Both the position numbers and the translations under genes were made by a program. Shown here piece by piece: positions 54,579 through 63,299 of a DNA stretch of 64,000 nucleotides; within the stretch, counting starts at the first letter, position 1, and each line of letters opens with the position of its first letter. Source of the DNA: VRUE01 sp963817905 (GTDB taxonomy: Bacteria; Actinomycetota; Thermoleophilia; Solirubrobacterales; 70-9). The notes below the pieces were generated by a model. It was not told where the DNA came from. It searched no databases and worked only from the letters and a program-made list of their open reading frames with translations. The DNA is taken from contig CAWFPS010000002.1 in NCBI GenBank assembly GCA_963817905.1, positions 124,001 through 188,000 on the forward strand. Direction: 5' to 3'.

Positions 54579-55337
54579 GTGGTCCGGCTCGGGCAGAACT
54601 TCCTCTCCGACCCGAACCTGCTCGACGCGATCGTCCGCGACGCCGGGCTGGGCGGCGATGAGGTGGTGCTGGAGGTCGGCGCCGGGGAAGGGGTGCTGAG
54701 CGAGCGGCTGGCCGATGTTGCCGGGCGCCTGCACACGGTCGAGATCGACCGGCGCCTGGAGGAGGCATTGGCGGGGGTCGCGGCGCGGCCGAACGTGGAC
54801 CTGCACTGGGGCGATGCGATGCAGCTCGACCTCGCCGGCCTGGAACCGGCGCCCACGGCGATGGTCGCCAACCTGCCCTACGCGGTGGCGACACCGCTGA
54901 TCCTGCGCACGATCGAGCTGCTGCCCTCGTTGCGGCGCTGGACCGTGATGGTGCAGCGCGAGATCGCCGACCGCCTGCGCGCCGCGCCGGGCAGCCGCAC
55001 CTACGGCTCGCCCAGCGTGCTCGTCCAGCTCGCCTGCGAGGTGCGCCTCTTGCGCAAGGTCGACCCGGCGGTCTTCCGGCCGCGGCCGCGCGTCGACTCG
55101 GCGATCCTCGGCCTACGACGGGTCGGGCCCGGCGCCGGCGCGGAGACGCGCGAGCTGGTCCGGGCCGCTTTCGCCCACCGGCGCAAGGCGCTCGCCCGCT
55201 CGGTCGAGCACGCCCGGCCCGGCTCGCTGGCCCCACTCCGCGCCGCCCTGCGCGGACTCGGCCTGGCGGAGGACAGCCGCGCCGAGCAGCTCTCCCCAGG
55301 GGAGTTCCAAGCGCTGGCGAAGGTCCTGTCCCGGTAG
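54579..55337 (+). CDS. rsmA: 16S rRNA dimethyladenosine transferase RsmA (KsgA)
   Basis: The 252-residue SAM-dependent enzyme dimethylates A1518 and A1519 in 16S rRNA. It has the GQNFLSDP start, SAM loop VLEVGAGEGVLSERL, acidic EIDRRL and catalytic NLPYAVATPLI, as well as FRPRPRVDSAIL. The protein is a little shorter at its N-terminus than E. coli KsgA. GTG start at 54579. Its last codons lie inside the left arm of palindromic element B. Confidence 0.94.
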   Translation: MVRLGQNFLSDPNLLDAIVRDAGLGGDEVVLEVGAGEGVLSERLADVAGRLHTVEIDRRLEEALAGVAARPNVDLHWGDAMQLDLAGLEPAPTAMVANLPYAVATPLILRTIELLPSLRRWTVMVQREIADRLRAAPGSRTYGSPSVLVQLACEVRLLRKVDPAVFRPRPRVDSAILGLRRVGPGAGAETRELVRAAFAHRRKALARSVEHARPGSLAPLRAALRGLGLAEDSRAEQLSPGEFQALAKVLSR

Positions 55338-55434
55338 GGGTGGAACGTCTTGTACTTTTTCGCCAACCCCGCCCTCGCTAGGCCACGCCCGCTCCACCGA
55401 AAAAGTTAAGTGGAACCCCTACCGGGACAGGACC
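55322..55434 (+). repeat. Palindromic element B (family 1), 113 bp
   Basis: Perfect 19-bp outer arms (55322-55340 and 55416-55434, CTGTCCCGGTAGGGG core) enclose 75 bp. Reverse-complemented, the interior begins TTCCACTTAACTTTTT and ends AAAAAGTACAAGACGTTCCA, exactly as in element A. The middle is diverged but alignable (GTGGCC...GCGAG). Two arm positions differ from A (C to T), and both partner bases change too (G to A), keeping the stem perfect. The left arm holds the rsmA stop; the right arm ends two bases before the ispE start. Confidence 0.92.
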
Positions 55435-55436
55435 GT

Positions 55437-56267
55437 TTGCAACTCTCTGCCCCAGCCAAGCTCAACCTCTGCCTATATCTAGGGGCGCGCCGCGAGGACG
55501 GCCTGCACGACCTCTGCTCGCTGTTCGAGCCGCTGGCGCTGGCGGACCTGATCGAGGTGAGCGAGGCGGAGCGCGACGAAGTCGCCTGTCCCGGCGTCGA
55601 GGGCGAGAACCTCGCGGCCCGGGCGCTGGCGGCGCTGCGCCGGCACGGCTGGGAGCGCCCGCCGCTGCGGGTTGAGATCGAGAAGCGAATCCCGGTCGCG
55701 GCCGGACTCGGCGGCGGCAGCGCCGACGCGGCAGCGATTCTCCGTCTGGCCGCTGGAGAGGTTGCGGGCCTGGACGAGATCGCGCTCGAGCTGGGCGCCG
55801 ATGTGCCCTCGCAGCTGAGGCCGGCACTCGCGCTCGTACGTGGAGTGGGAGAGAGGGTCGAGCGGTTGCCAGAACCGGCGCCGCACGCAGTCGTGCTGCT
55901 GCCGGGAGGCGGCGGGCTCAGCACCGCCGACGTATTCGCCGAGGCGGACCGCCTCGGTCTCGGCCGGGCGGCCGAGGAGCTTGACGAGCTTGCGGACGGC
56001 CTCCGCCTGGTTGCCGGCGCGGGCAGCTCGCCGCTTGCCTATCCGGAGCTGCTCGTCAACGACCTCGAGCCCGCGGCCCGCTCGCTGCGTCCCAACATCG
56101 GCGCCGCCCTCGATGCCCTGCGCGATGCGGGCGCCCCGCACGCCCTGCTGACCGGCTCGGGGCCGACGGCCTTCGGACTCTTCGAGACCCTCGCCGCGGC
56201 CCGCGACGCGGCGGCAACGCTCGACCGAGACGACGCGATCGTCTGCGAGGCCGGGAGGGTGCCGTGA
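55437..56267 (+). CDS. ispE: 4-diphosphocytidyl-2-C-methyl-D-erythritol kinase
   Basis: The 276-residue GHMP kinase acts in the non-mevalonate isoprenoid pathway. The TTG at 55437 gives LQLSAPAKLNLCLYLGARRE, which matches the usual IspE start with Lys-Asn of the active site. A GTG at 55410 lies inside the palindrome and would add nine residues. The GHMP ATP loop is IPVAAGLGGGSADAAAIL, and a second glycine motif ALLTGSGPTAFGL follows near the C-terminus. The start lies just after element B, so its hairpin may affect translation. Confidence 0.93.
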   Translation: MQLSAPAKLNLCLYLGARREDGLHDLCSLFEPLALADLIEVSEAERDEVACPGVEGENLAARALAALRRHGWERPPLRVEIEKRIPVAAGLGGGSADAAAILRLAAGEVAGLDEIALELGADVPSQLRPALALVRGVGERVERLPEPAPHAVVLLPGGGGLSTADVFAEADRLGLGRAAEELDELADGLRLVAGAGSSPLAYPELLVNDLEPAARSLRPNIGAALDALRDAGAPHALLTGSGPTAFGLFETLAAARDAAATLDRDDAIVCEAGRVP

Positions 56268-57781
56268 AACTGCCGGGAGAGAAGGGAGGCCGCCGCAAAC
56301 GGATCCTGATCGGGATCGTCGTCGCCCTGGTTGCGACCGGCTACTACCTGCTCAGCCGCCAGCTCGGCCACCTCGACCTGCAGAGCCTGCTCGAAGACCT
56401 CTCCAACGCGCTCGGCGCCTGGACCTATTTGATCGTCGGCGTCTTCGCCTTCGCCGAGACCGGTGCCTTCGTCGGCTTGGTCGTCCCCGGCGAGACCGTG
56501 ATGCTGCTCGGCGGCGCCGTCGCCGGCCAGGGCGCGATCGACATCTACCTGCTGATCGCGATCGCCTGGTTCTCGGCCTGGCTCGGCGACACGACCAGCT
56601 TCTTCATCGGCCGCCGCCTCGGGCGCGAGTTCGTGCTCACCCACGGGCCGCGCTTCGGGATCGGCCACGAGCGCTTCGAAAAGGTCGAGGACTACTTCTC
56701 CCGCCACGGCGGCAAGACGATCTTCATCGGCCGCTTCATCAGCCTGGTGCGTGCCTTCGCGCCCTTCATCGCCGGCAGCTCCGGGATGCGCTACCGCGCC
56801 TTCGTCCCCTACAGCGTGCTCGGCACCGGGCTCTGGGCCAGTGCCCACATCCTCGTCGGCTACTTCTTCTCGCGCAGTATCGAGAGCGCCGCCAAGTACG
56901 CCGGCCGTGGCGCCTTCGTGCTGGCGAGCACGATCGTCGTCATCGTCGGGATCGTCGTCGCGGTTCGCCACTTCCGGGTCGAGGCCAACCGCCGCGCCGC
57001 CGTCGCCTGGATGGAACGCCACGCGGCGAGCCGCTGGCTCGTCGTCCTCATCCGCCGCTTCCGTCCCCAGCTGCGCTTCCTCTGGGGACGGGTGACGCCG
57101 GGCGGCACCTTCGGCCTCGAGTTCACCTCGCTGATGGCGGCATTCGCCGTCGCCGCCTTCGTCCTCGTCGCCTACACCGTGATCGTCAACGGCGAACCGG
57201 GGCCGACGCCCGGCGACACGACGGCGATCGAACTCGCCGAACGGCTGCGGGCGGGCTGGCTGACCGATTTCGCCAAGGCCTTCACCGACCTCGGCTCGTC
57301 GTATCTCACCGGGACGCTCGCCTTCGTCGCCGCGGTCCTGCTGGTCGCGCGGCGGCGCTGGGCGGAGTTTTGGGTGCTGGTTGCCGGGGTCGTGCTGATC
57401 GTCCTCGGCGCCCACGAGATCAAGGCTGCGGTCGACCGTCCCCGCCCCGGCGGCGGGCTGGTCGCCGTCTCGGGCTCCTCCTTCCCGAGCATCCACGCCG
57501 CCTACTCGACCTTCTACGTCTGGCTGGCGGTGACGATCGTGATGCGGCTGCGGCCCGGCATGGCGCGTGGCGCGGCCGTCGTCGCGGCCGGGATCGCGCT
57601 CACCGCCCTGGTCGGGCTCTCGCGCGTGTACCTGGGCGTCCACTACCTCAGCGACGTCAGCGCCGGCTGGGCCCTGGGGATCGCCGCCTTCTCCCTCTCC
57701 GCCGCCGTCGCGCTCGTTGTCACCACGGTGCGGCAGAATGACCGGCGTGTTGCCGCTGGCATTGCAGAAGATCGAAAATGA
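56264..57781 (+). CDS. DedA membrane protein fused to a PAP2 phosphatase
   Basis: The 505-residue polytopic protein has a DedA/SNARE-associated first half (GLVVPGETVMLLGGAVAGQG, IGRFISLVRAFAPFIAGSSG) and a PAP2 second half. The three phosphatase motifs are KAAVDRPRPG, FPSIHAAYSTF and SRVYLGVHYLSD. DedA proteins flip undecaprenyl phosphate or lipids, and PAP2 enzymes remove the second phosphate from lipid pyrophosphates, so the fusion may couple both steps of lipid-carrier recycling. The GTG overlaps the ispE stop. Confidence 0.92.
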   Translation: MKLPGEKGGRRKRILIGIVVALVATGYYLLSRQLGHLDLQSLLEDLSNALGAWTYLIVGVFAFAETGAFVGLVVPGETVMLLGGAVAGQGAIDIYLLIAIAWFSAWLGDTTSFFIGRRLGREFVLTHGPRFGIGHERFEKVEDYFSRHGGKTIFIGRFISLVRAFAPFIAGSSGMRYRAFVPYSVLGTGLWASAHILVGYFFSRSIESAAKYAGRGAFVLASTIVVIVGIVVAVRHFRVEANRRAAVAWMERHAASRWLVVLIRRFRPQLRFLWGRVTPGGTFGLEFTSLMAAFAVAAFVLVAYTVIVNGEPGPTPGDTTAIELAERLRAGWLTDFAKAFTDLGSSYLTGTLAFVAAVLLVARRRWAEFWVLVAGVVLIVLGAHEIKAAVDRPRPGGGLVAVSGSSFPSIHAAYSTFYVWLAVTIVMRLRPGMARGAAVVAAGIALTALVGLSRVYLGVHYLSDVSAGWALGIAAFSLSAAVALVVTTVRQNDRRVAAGIAEDRK

Positions 57782-58001
57782 GTACCTGCTGTTCGGCCTC
57801 GCCGGGCTGGTCAGCCTGGTCGCCTTCGTCAGCCTGATCCTGGTCCCGACGCTCAGCTCCTACGGCCGTGCCTGGGAGAAGGCGGCCGCCGGAGTCCTCT
57901 CACTCTTCGTCCTCGCCGCCCTCGTCCTCGTCGGCGTCGTCGTCGGGCTGGCGGTCGTCTACTACTACAACGACATCTTCAATCTGCTTCACGGCAACTA
58001 G
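57738..58001 (+). CDS. Small two-helix membrane protein
   Basis: The 87-residue protein (ATG 57738, overlapping the DedA-PAP2 gene by 44 bases) has two hydrophobic helices: YLLFGLAGLVSLVAFVSLIL and VLSLFVLAALVLVGVVVGLA. The tail is short (YYYNDIFNLLHGN). GTG 57747 or TTG 57750 are possible later starts. No family is recognised. Overlap and co-direction suggest operon membership with the lipid-carrier enzyme. Confidence 0.6.
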   Translation: MTGVLPLALQKIENEYLLFGLAGLVSLVAFVSLILVPTLSSYGRAWEKAAAGVLSLFVLAALVLVGVVVGLAVVYYYNDIFNLLHGN

Positions 58002-58018
58002 CTGGGGATAATGGGGCC

Positions 58019-59254
58019 ATGCCAGCGGCCTCCAAGGGGAGAAAAACGCCTGCAAGCACGGGGGAGGGCGGGATGCTCGACGCGCTTGCCGAGGCGGTCG
58101 AATCGGGTGCCGGGCTGCCCGCGGTCGCCCGCGCGGCGGCGAAGGTGCTCGATGCCAGCGTCGCCCTGATCGACCGCTCCAGTGCCGTCCTCGCGGTGGC
58201 TGGGGCCTCGCCGGACCAGGAGAAGAAGCTGCTCGCCGGGGCCGAGCCGGTGACCCGGGTGGAGCTGCGGGTCGCCGACAGCGCCGTCGGCGAGCTGCGC
58301 TACCGCAGCGCCGCCCCGCCCGACCCGGCGATCGCGCGGATGGTGACGATGCTGCTGGCCCTGGAGCTGGAGCGCTCGCGCTCGCCGGAGTGGGAGAGCG
58401 AGGAGGTGGCGGGGGCGTTCGTCGCCGCCGTGCTGGCCCGCCAGGTGACCGACCGCGGCGACATCCTCGCCCGCGCCGAGGAGCTCGGCGCCGACCTCGA
58501 GCAAGGTGCCGGGGTACTGATCCTGCACGCGGCGCCCCGCGCGGCCCAGACCGGGGAGTGGCGCGGCCGGGTGCTGACCCTGACCCAGCGGGCACTGCGC
58601 TCGCTGGCGCCGGGTTCGCTGGCCAGCCCGGACGGGGAGGAGGCCGCCGAGATCGCCGTGATCGTCCCGGCCGAGGACGACGCCCGGATCGAGCGCGCCG
58701 CCAGCGGCTTGGCGCGGGAGCTGGAGGACGGCCTCGCCGGCTTTCACCTGACGATCGGCCGCAGCCGCCACGCCGACGACCCGGTCGACCTCTACCGCGC
58801 CGGCAACGAGGCGCGGCTGGCGGTCAACGTCGGCGAGGCCGAAGGCAAGCCGCTGCTCGCCTTCGAGGACACCGGCTCCTACCGCCTGCTGCTGCCGGCG
58901 ATGAGTGAGGACCCGCGTGAGCTGGAGCGCTTCTACGCGGAGACGATCGCGCCGCTGTCTGCCTACGACGACCAGTACGAGACCGAGCTGGTGGCCACGG
59001 TCGAGGCCTACCTCGACAACGACGGCAACGTCGCCGCCACCGCCAAACAGCTCTTCACCCACCGCCACACGATCCGCTACCGCCTGGAGCGCGTCAAGGA
59101 GCTCTGCGGCCACGACGTCTCCGCCACCGAGGGCCGCGAGAAGCTCGGCCTCGGCCTCAAAACCATGCGAGTCCTCGGCATCGCTTCCCCCCGCGGCCCG
59201 GCCCTGGAGCCCGGTGCGGAAGCCGGCAAGGTGCCGAGGTCCTCGGAGGACTAG
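58019..59254 (+). CDS. PucR/CdaR-type transcriptional regulator
   Basis: The 411-residue protein has an N-terminal sensor-like domain (AVARAAAKVLDASVALIDRS), a GGDEF-like middle region of CdaR proteins (HLTIGRSRHADDPVDLYRAG) and a C-terminal HTH_30 (ELVATVEAYLDNDGNVAATA, then FTHRHTIRYRLERVKELCG). It differs from the PucR-type protein at 2685, which lacks the same middle domain. Target genes are not evident. A tRNA gene follows on the other strand. Confidence 0.9.
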   Translation: MPAASKGRKTPASTGEGGMLDALAEAVESGAGLPAVARAAAKVLDASVALIDRSSAVLAVAGASPDQEKKLLAGAEPVTRVELRVADSAVGELRYRSAAPPDPAIARMVTMLLALELERSRSPEWESEEVAGAFVAAVLARQVTDRGDILARAEELGADLEQGAGVLILHAAPRAAQTGEWRGRVLTLTQRALRSLAPGSLASPDGEEAAEIAVIVPAEDDARIERAASGLARELEDGLAGFHLTIGRSRHADDPVDLYRAGNEARLAVNVGEAEGKPLLAFEDTGSYRLLLPAMSEDPRELERFYAETIAPLSAYDDQYETELVATVEAYLDNDGNVAATAKQLFTHRHTIRYRLERVKELCGHDVSATEGREKLGLGLKTMRVLGIASPRGPALEPGAEAGKVPRSSED

Positions 59255-59267
59255 GCGGGTCCCGAAG

Positions 59268-59340
59268 TTCCGGGGGAAGGACTTGAACCCTCTCTTCTTG
59301 GACCAAAACCAAGCGTGCTGGCCGATTACACCACCCCGGA
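59268..59340 (-). tRNA. tRNA-Gln (anticodon TTG)
   Basis: On the minus strand the 73-base sequence folds as a cloverleaf. The acceptor TCCGGGG pairs with CCCCGGA plus discriminator A. The D-arm has TGGTGTAATCGGCCAG, the anticodon stem is CTTGG/CCAAG with loop TTTTGGT (anticodon TTG), and the T-arm is GAGGG/CCTTC with loop TTCAAGT. TTG reads CAA/CAG glutamine codons. No CCA is encoded. Confidence 0.95.
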
Positions 59341-59386
59341 TTGGGCTCCGAGCCTAGCGTCCGGAGGGCCGCTTAGGGTCCGCGTC

Positions 59387-59959
59387 ATGGAGATGGGGAC
59401 TCCCGCCATGGACCCGGAGGTTCGCGAGGGGTTGCGGCGTAGCTGGAAGGCGCTGATGACCGTTGGCGTGCTGGCGATCGGGATCGGCTGCGTGGCGATC
59501 CTGGTTCCCGCGGTCGCCTCGGTCGGGACCGCGATCTTCATCGGCTGGATCCTGGTGATCGCCGGTGCGTTCTTGGTCGCCGGGGCCTTCATGGCGCACT
59601 CGATCGGCAGCGTGATCCTGCGCCTGATTTGGGCCCTGCTGACCGTCGTCGTCGGCCTCTGGCTGATCGTCGAACCGCACAACGGCACCCTCACCCTGAC
59701 CCTGGTGCTCGGCATCTACTTCCTCTTCATGGGCCTGACCCGGATCGCCGTCGCCTTTGCCGGCCGCGGCCAGGAAGGCGCCGGCCTGGTCGGCCTCAGC
59801 GGCATCGCCGGCCTGCTTGTCGGCATCCTCGTCCTCGCCAAGTTCCCCAGCAGCGCCGACTGGGCGATCGGCCTCCTGGTCGGCATAGACCTGATCTTCG
59901 CCGGCTGGACGTTGACTTCAGTAGCTCTGGTCGGGCGCGACCTCTCCCGCGCTGACTGA
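59387..59959 (+). CDS. HdeD-family membrane protein
   Basis: The 190-residue protein has six hydrophobic helices and two repeats of the HdeD/DUF308 pattern (MTVGVLAIGIGCVAILVP, TAIFIGWILVIAGAFLVAGA, LWLIVEPHNGTLTL). HdeD-like proteins are linked to acid stress in enterobacteria, and their role here is unknown. ATG 59387. The long palindrome C begins 11 bp after the stop. Confidence 0.85.
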   Translation: MEMGTPAMDPEVREGLRRSWKALMTVGVLAIGIGCVAILVPAVASVGTAIFIGWILVIAGAFLVAGAFMAHSIGSVILRLIWALLTVVVGLWLIVEPHNGTLTLTLVLGIYFLFMGLTRIAVAFAGRGQEGAGLVGLSGIAGLLVGILVLAKFPSSADWAIGLLVGIDLIFAGWTLTSVALVGRDLSRAD

Positions 59960-59969
59960 CGAAGCGCTG

Positions 59970-60089
59970 GGAGGGGGTGGGGTGCCCCTGGAGCGCGCGG
60001 CGTCCTCTTTTCGCCGCCAACTCCGACCAAGTGCATATCTCCTTTGACGGCGAAAACCCAGCAAGCGGAAGGGGCACCCCACCCCCTCC
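59970..60089 (+). repeat. Palindromic element C, 120 bp
   Basis: Perfect 20-bp arms (59970-59989 and 60070-60089, GGTGGGGTGCCCCT core) surround an 80-bp interior. Inside, TTTTCGCCG (60008-60016) pairs with CGGCGAAAA (60048-60056). The layout of long outer stem, unpaired stretch of about 15-20 bases, short T-rich inner stem and loop matches elements A and B, although the sequence does not. It lies between two co-directional genes, 21 bp before the glmU start. Confidence 0.9.
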
Positions 60090-60110
60090 GATCCCCATTA
60101 CGATCCCGGG

Positions 60111-61508
60111 GTGAGTTCGCCTCTGGTCCTGGTCATGGCGGCGGGCGAGGGAACGCGGATGCGTTCCAGCCTGCCGAAGATGCTGCATCCCGTCTGCGGG
60201 CGGGCGATGGTCGCCTGGCCGATCGAAGCTGCGCGCGAGGCCACCGGCGCGGAGTGGATCGTGGCGATCGACTCGCCGAAGCAAAACAGCGTTCCCGGCC
60301 TGCCCGACAAGGTCCGGATCGTCACCCAGCCCGAGCCCGACGGCACCGGCGGCGCGGTCCGCGCGGCCCTGCCGCTGATCGAGGAGGCCGAGACCGTGCT
60401 GGTGCTCTCCGGCGACGTGCCGCTGATCTCGGCCGCGACGATCTCCGGCCTGCTCGAGGCCCACGCCGCCTCCGGCGCCGCGGCGACGATGCTGACGATC
60501 GAGCTCGACGACCCCGGCTCCTACGGCCGCGTCGTCCGCACCGCCTCGGGGGAGGTCGAGCGTGTGGTCGAGGCCAAGGCGGCCGGCGACGCCACCCCCG
60601 AGCAGCTGGCGATAGGCGAGATCAACGCCGGCACCTACGTCTTCTCGGCCGGCCCTCTCGCCGCGGCCCTCGCCGGTCTCTCCAACGACAACGCCCAGGG
60701 CGAGTACTACCTGCCCGACGTCCTGCCCGCCCTGCGCGCCGCCGGCCACGCCGTCGGTGCCCACCTCACCGCCGACCTGGCGGTGACGATGGGCGTCAAC
60801 AACCGCGCCGACCTCGCCGCGGTCGAGGCCGAGGGGCGTCGCCGCATCCTCGAAGCCCACATGCTCGCCGGCGTCACCGTCGTCGACCCCGCCTCGACCT
60901 GGGTCGAGGTCGAGGTCGAGATCGCCCCCGACGCCCGCATCGAGCCGGCGACCAGCCTCCGCGGCACGACCCGGGTGGGAGCCGGCACGACGGTCGGCCC
61001 GCTCAGCACCGTGATCGACTCCGAGCTCGGCGAGGGCGTCTCTGTCCCGCACTCCTACCTGGTCGAATGCGCGGTCGCCGACGGCGCCAGCGTCGGCCCG
61101 TTCGCCTACCTGCGCCCGGGCGCGCAGCTCGAAAAGGGGGCCAAGGCCGGCAGTTTCGTCGAGGTCAAGAACTCGCGGATCGGCGAGGGCGCCAAGGTGC
61201 CTCACCTCGCCTACGTCGGCGACGCGGACGTCGGCGCCGGAGCCAACCTTGGGGCCGGCACTATCACCGCCAACTACGACGGTTTCCGCAAGAACCGGAC
61301 AACGATTGGCGAGAATGCCCGCGTCGGCGTTGACACGATGCTGATCGCACCGGTAGAAGTCGGCGACGGTGCTTACACTGGCGCCGGGGCAGTGATCAAG
61401 TGCGACGTGCCCGAGGGCGCGCTCGCAGTCAGCGAGAACGAGCAGCGCAACATCGAGGGCTTTGCCGCCCGCAAGGCCGCCAAGATGCAGGAGGAGCAAA
61501 CCCCGTGA
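60111..61508 (+). CDS. glmU: Bifunctional GlmU (UDP-GlcNAc synthesis)
   Basis: The 465-residue enzyme acetylates glucosamine-1-phosphate and then couples it to UTP, making UDP-GlcNAc for the cell wall. The N-terminal uridyltransferase domain starts LVLVMAAGEGTRMRSSLPKM and has a SGDVPLISAATI loop. The C-terminal part is a left-handed beta helix of hexapeptide repeats (LRPGAQLEKGAKAGSFVEVK, NLGAGTITANYDGFRKNRT). GTG start at 60111. Its TGA overlaps the prs GTG. Confidence 0.97.
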   Translation: MSSPLVLVMAAGEGTRMRSSLPKMLHPVCGRAMVAWPIEAAREATGAEWIVAIDSPKQNSVPGLPDKVRIVTQPEPDGTGGAVRAALPLIEEAETVLVLSGDVPLISAATISGLLEAHAASGAAATMLTIELDDPGSYGRVVRTASGEVERVVEAKAAGDATPEQLAIGEINAGTYVFSAGPLAAALAGLSNDNAQGEYYLPDVLPALRAAGHAVGAHLTADLAVTMGVNNRADLAAVEAEGRRRILEAHMLAGVTVVDPASTWVEVEVEIAPDARIEPATSLRGTTRVGAGTTVGPLSTVIDSELGEGVSVPHSYLVECAVADGASVGPFAYLRPGAQLEKGAKAGSFVEVKNSRIGEGAKVPHLAYVGDADVGAGANLGAGTITANYDGFRKNRTTIGENARVGVDTMLIAPVEVGDGAYTGAGAVIKCDVPEGALAVSENEQRNIEGFAARKAAKMQEEQTP

Positions 61509-62542
61509 GCACGATCGAGGAGCGACCCGAGACGGTGCTGGCCAGCGCCATCACACACGACTATTCGAAGCGGATGATGGTCTTCGGTGGCCGCAGCTCG
61601 ATGGAGCTGGCCGCCAAGGTCGCCGGCAAGCTCGACGTCGACCTCGGCCAGGTCACCCTGAAGACCTTCGCCAACGGCGAGGTCTACTGCCGCTACGAGG
61701 AGTCGATTCGCGGCGCCGACGTCTTCATCGTCCAGTCGACCTGCGCCAACGAACAGTCCGAGATGACGCCCAACGACGCTCTGATCGAGCTGCTGACCAT
61801 GATCGACGCGGCCCAGGGCGCCTCCGCGCACCGGATCATCGCCGTGATGCCCTGGTACGGCTACGCCCGCCAGGACAAGAAGTCGGCCCCGCGCGAGCCG
61901 ATCTCGGCCCGCATCGTCGCCAAGTGCCTGGAGGGCGTCGGCGTCGACCGGGTGCTGACGATGGACCTCCACGCCGGCCAGGTCCAGGGCTTCTTCCACG
62001 TCCCGGTCGACCACATGACGGCGATGCCGATGCTGACCCAGTGGTTCGCCGATCAGCACCGCGCCGAGGACCTGGTGATCGTCTCCCCCGATGCCGGCCG
62101 GGTGAAGACGGCGCGCAACTTCGCCCGCCGGATCGGCACCCACTGGGCGGTGATGGAGAAGGAGCGCCCCGCCCAGCAGGTGGCCGAGATCGGCTACGTG
62201 GTAGGTGACGTCAAGGGCAAGACCGCGGTCCTGGTCGACGACATGATCGACACCGCCGGCACCCTCTGCGCCGCCGCCCAGACCGTGCTCGACGAGGGCG
62301 CCGCCCGGGTCATCTCCTGCGCCACCCACGGCGTCTTCTCCGGCCCCGCCTACGAGCGGCTCGCCTACGAGAACTCGGGGATCGAGAAGATCGTCGTCTC
62401 CGACACGATCCCGCTGCGCCCCGGCGCCCCCGACAACATCAAAGTCCTCTCCACGGCCGGCACCTTTGCCGACTCGATCCGGCGCATCTTCACCGACGAC
62501 TCGGTCTCCGAGATCTTCGCCGGCGAGAACCAGCTCTTCTAG
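61505..62542 (+). CDS. prs: Ribose-phosphate pyrophosphokinase (PRPP synthase)
   Basis: The 345-residue enzyme makes PRPP from ribose-5-phosphate and ATP for nucleotide, His and Trp synthesis. It has RMMVFGGRSSMELAAKVAGK, the regulatory flexible loop, IAVMPWYGYARQDKKSAPRE, the Mg-binding TMDLHAGQVQGFFHVPVDH and the PRPP motif VLVDDMIDTAGTLCAAAQTV. The GTG at 61505 overlaps the glmU stop. glmU-prs is a conserved actinobacterial pair. Confidence 0.97.
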   Translation: MSTIEERPETVLASAITHDYSKRMMVFGGRSSMELAAKVAGKLDVDLGQVTLKTFANGEVYCRYEESIRGADVFIVQSTCANEQSEMTPNDALIELLTMIDAAQGASAHRIIAVMPWYGYARQDKKSAPREPISARIVAKCLEGVGVDRVLTMDLHAGQVQGFFHVPVDHMTAMPMLTQWFADQHRAEDLVIVSPDAGRVKTARNFARRIGTHWAVMEKERPAQQVAEIGYVVGDVKGKTAVLVDDMIDTAGTLCAAAQTVLDEGAARVISCATHGVFSGPAYERLAYENSGIEKIVVSDTIPLRPGAPDNIKVLSTAGTFADSIRRIFTDDSVSEIFAGENQLF

Positions 62543-63273
62543 TGCCGCCCGAGGGCCTGCGGCTGGTCGGCCACAAGGGCGCCGACCTGATCGCTCCCGG
62601 CAACACGATCGAGAGCTTCGTCGCCGCCGCCGAGGCGGGTGTGGACACGATCGAGCTCGACGTACTCTGGCTGCGCGACGCCCACCTGCCGCTGGAGCAG
62701 CGGGCACCGCTGGTTGTCGCCCACGACTGGCTCGACGCCGAGAGTCGCACGCCACTGAAGCTGACCGAGGCGCTCGACGCCTTCCTCGCCCCGCCGCTCG
62801 ACCGGGTCGAGATCGACGTCGACATCAAGTTGCCGGGCAGAGAGGAGGAGATCGTCACCGCCCTGCGCGAGCGCGACCTCGTCGGCCGAGCGATGGTCTC
62901 CACCATGGAGCTCTACTCGCTCGGGCGCATCCTCGAGCTGGAACCGAGCCTGCGGCGCGGCTGGACCTATCCCAAGGTGACCAAGGACTGGACCTCCAAG
63001 CGCTGGGCCAAGCTGCCGATGCTGGCGGCCCTGGTCGCGATGCGCCACCGCCTCCCCGGCCTCGCCGCCGAAAAGCTGCCGAAGATGGGCGTCGAGTCGA
63101 TGTGGGTCTACCACCCCCTCGTCAGCAAACGCCTCGCCCGCATAGCGAAGCTGGCCAACGTAGAGCTGATCGCCTGGACCGTGGACGACCTGAGCAAGAT
63201 GCAGCGCCTCCTAGACACCGGCGTAACCGGCCTGGTGAGCAACGACCCCCGCCTCTTCTCCAAGCTCTCCTGA
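62542..63273 (+). CDS. Glycerophosphodiester phosphodiesterase (GDPD)
   Basis: The 243-residue TIM-barrel enzyme has the GDPD signature: LVGHKGADLIAPGNTIESFV, then VDTIELDVLWLRDAHLPL with the Glu/Asp metal ligands, VVAHD, EIDVDIKLPG, and AWTVDDLSKMQRLLDTGVTG near the end. It releases sn-glycerol-3-phosphate from phospholipid head groups. GTG start overlapping the prs TAG (TAGTG). Confidence 0.9.
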   Translation: MPPEGLRLVGHKGADLIAPGNTIESFVAAAEAGVDTIELDVLWLRDAHLPLEQRAPLVVAHDWLDAESRTPLKLTEALDAFLAPPLDRVEIDVDIKLPGREEEIVTALRERDLVGRAMVSTMELYSLGRILELEPSLRRGWTYPKVTKDWTSKRWAKLPMLAALVAMRHRLPGLAAEKLPKMGVESMWVYHPLVSKRLARIAKLANVELIAWTVDDLSKMQRLLDTGVTGLVSNDPRLFSKLS

Positions 63274-63299
63274 ATCGAAATCCCCGTTCCGGTGCGCTC

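Noticed and set aside
59268..59340. Attachment site at the tRNA-Gln gene
   Set aside because: No integrase, no repeated tRNA 3' end and no foreign DNA next to it were seen.
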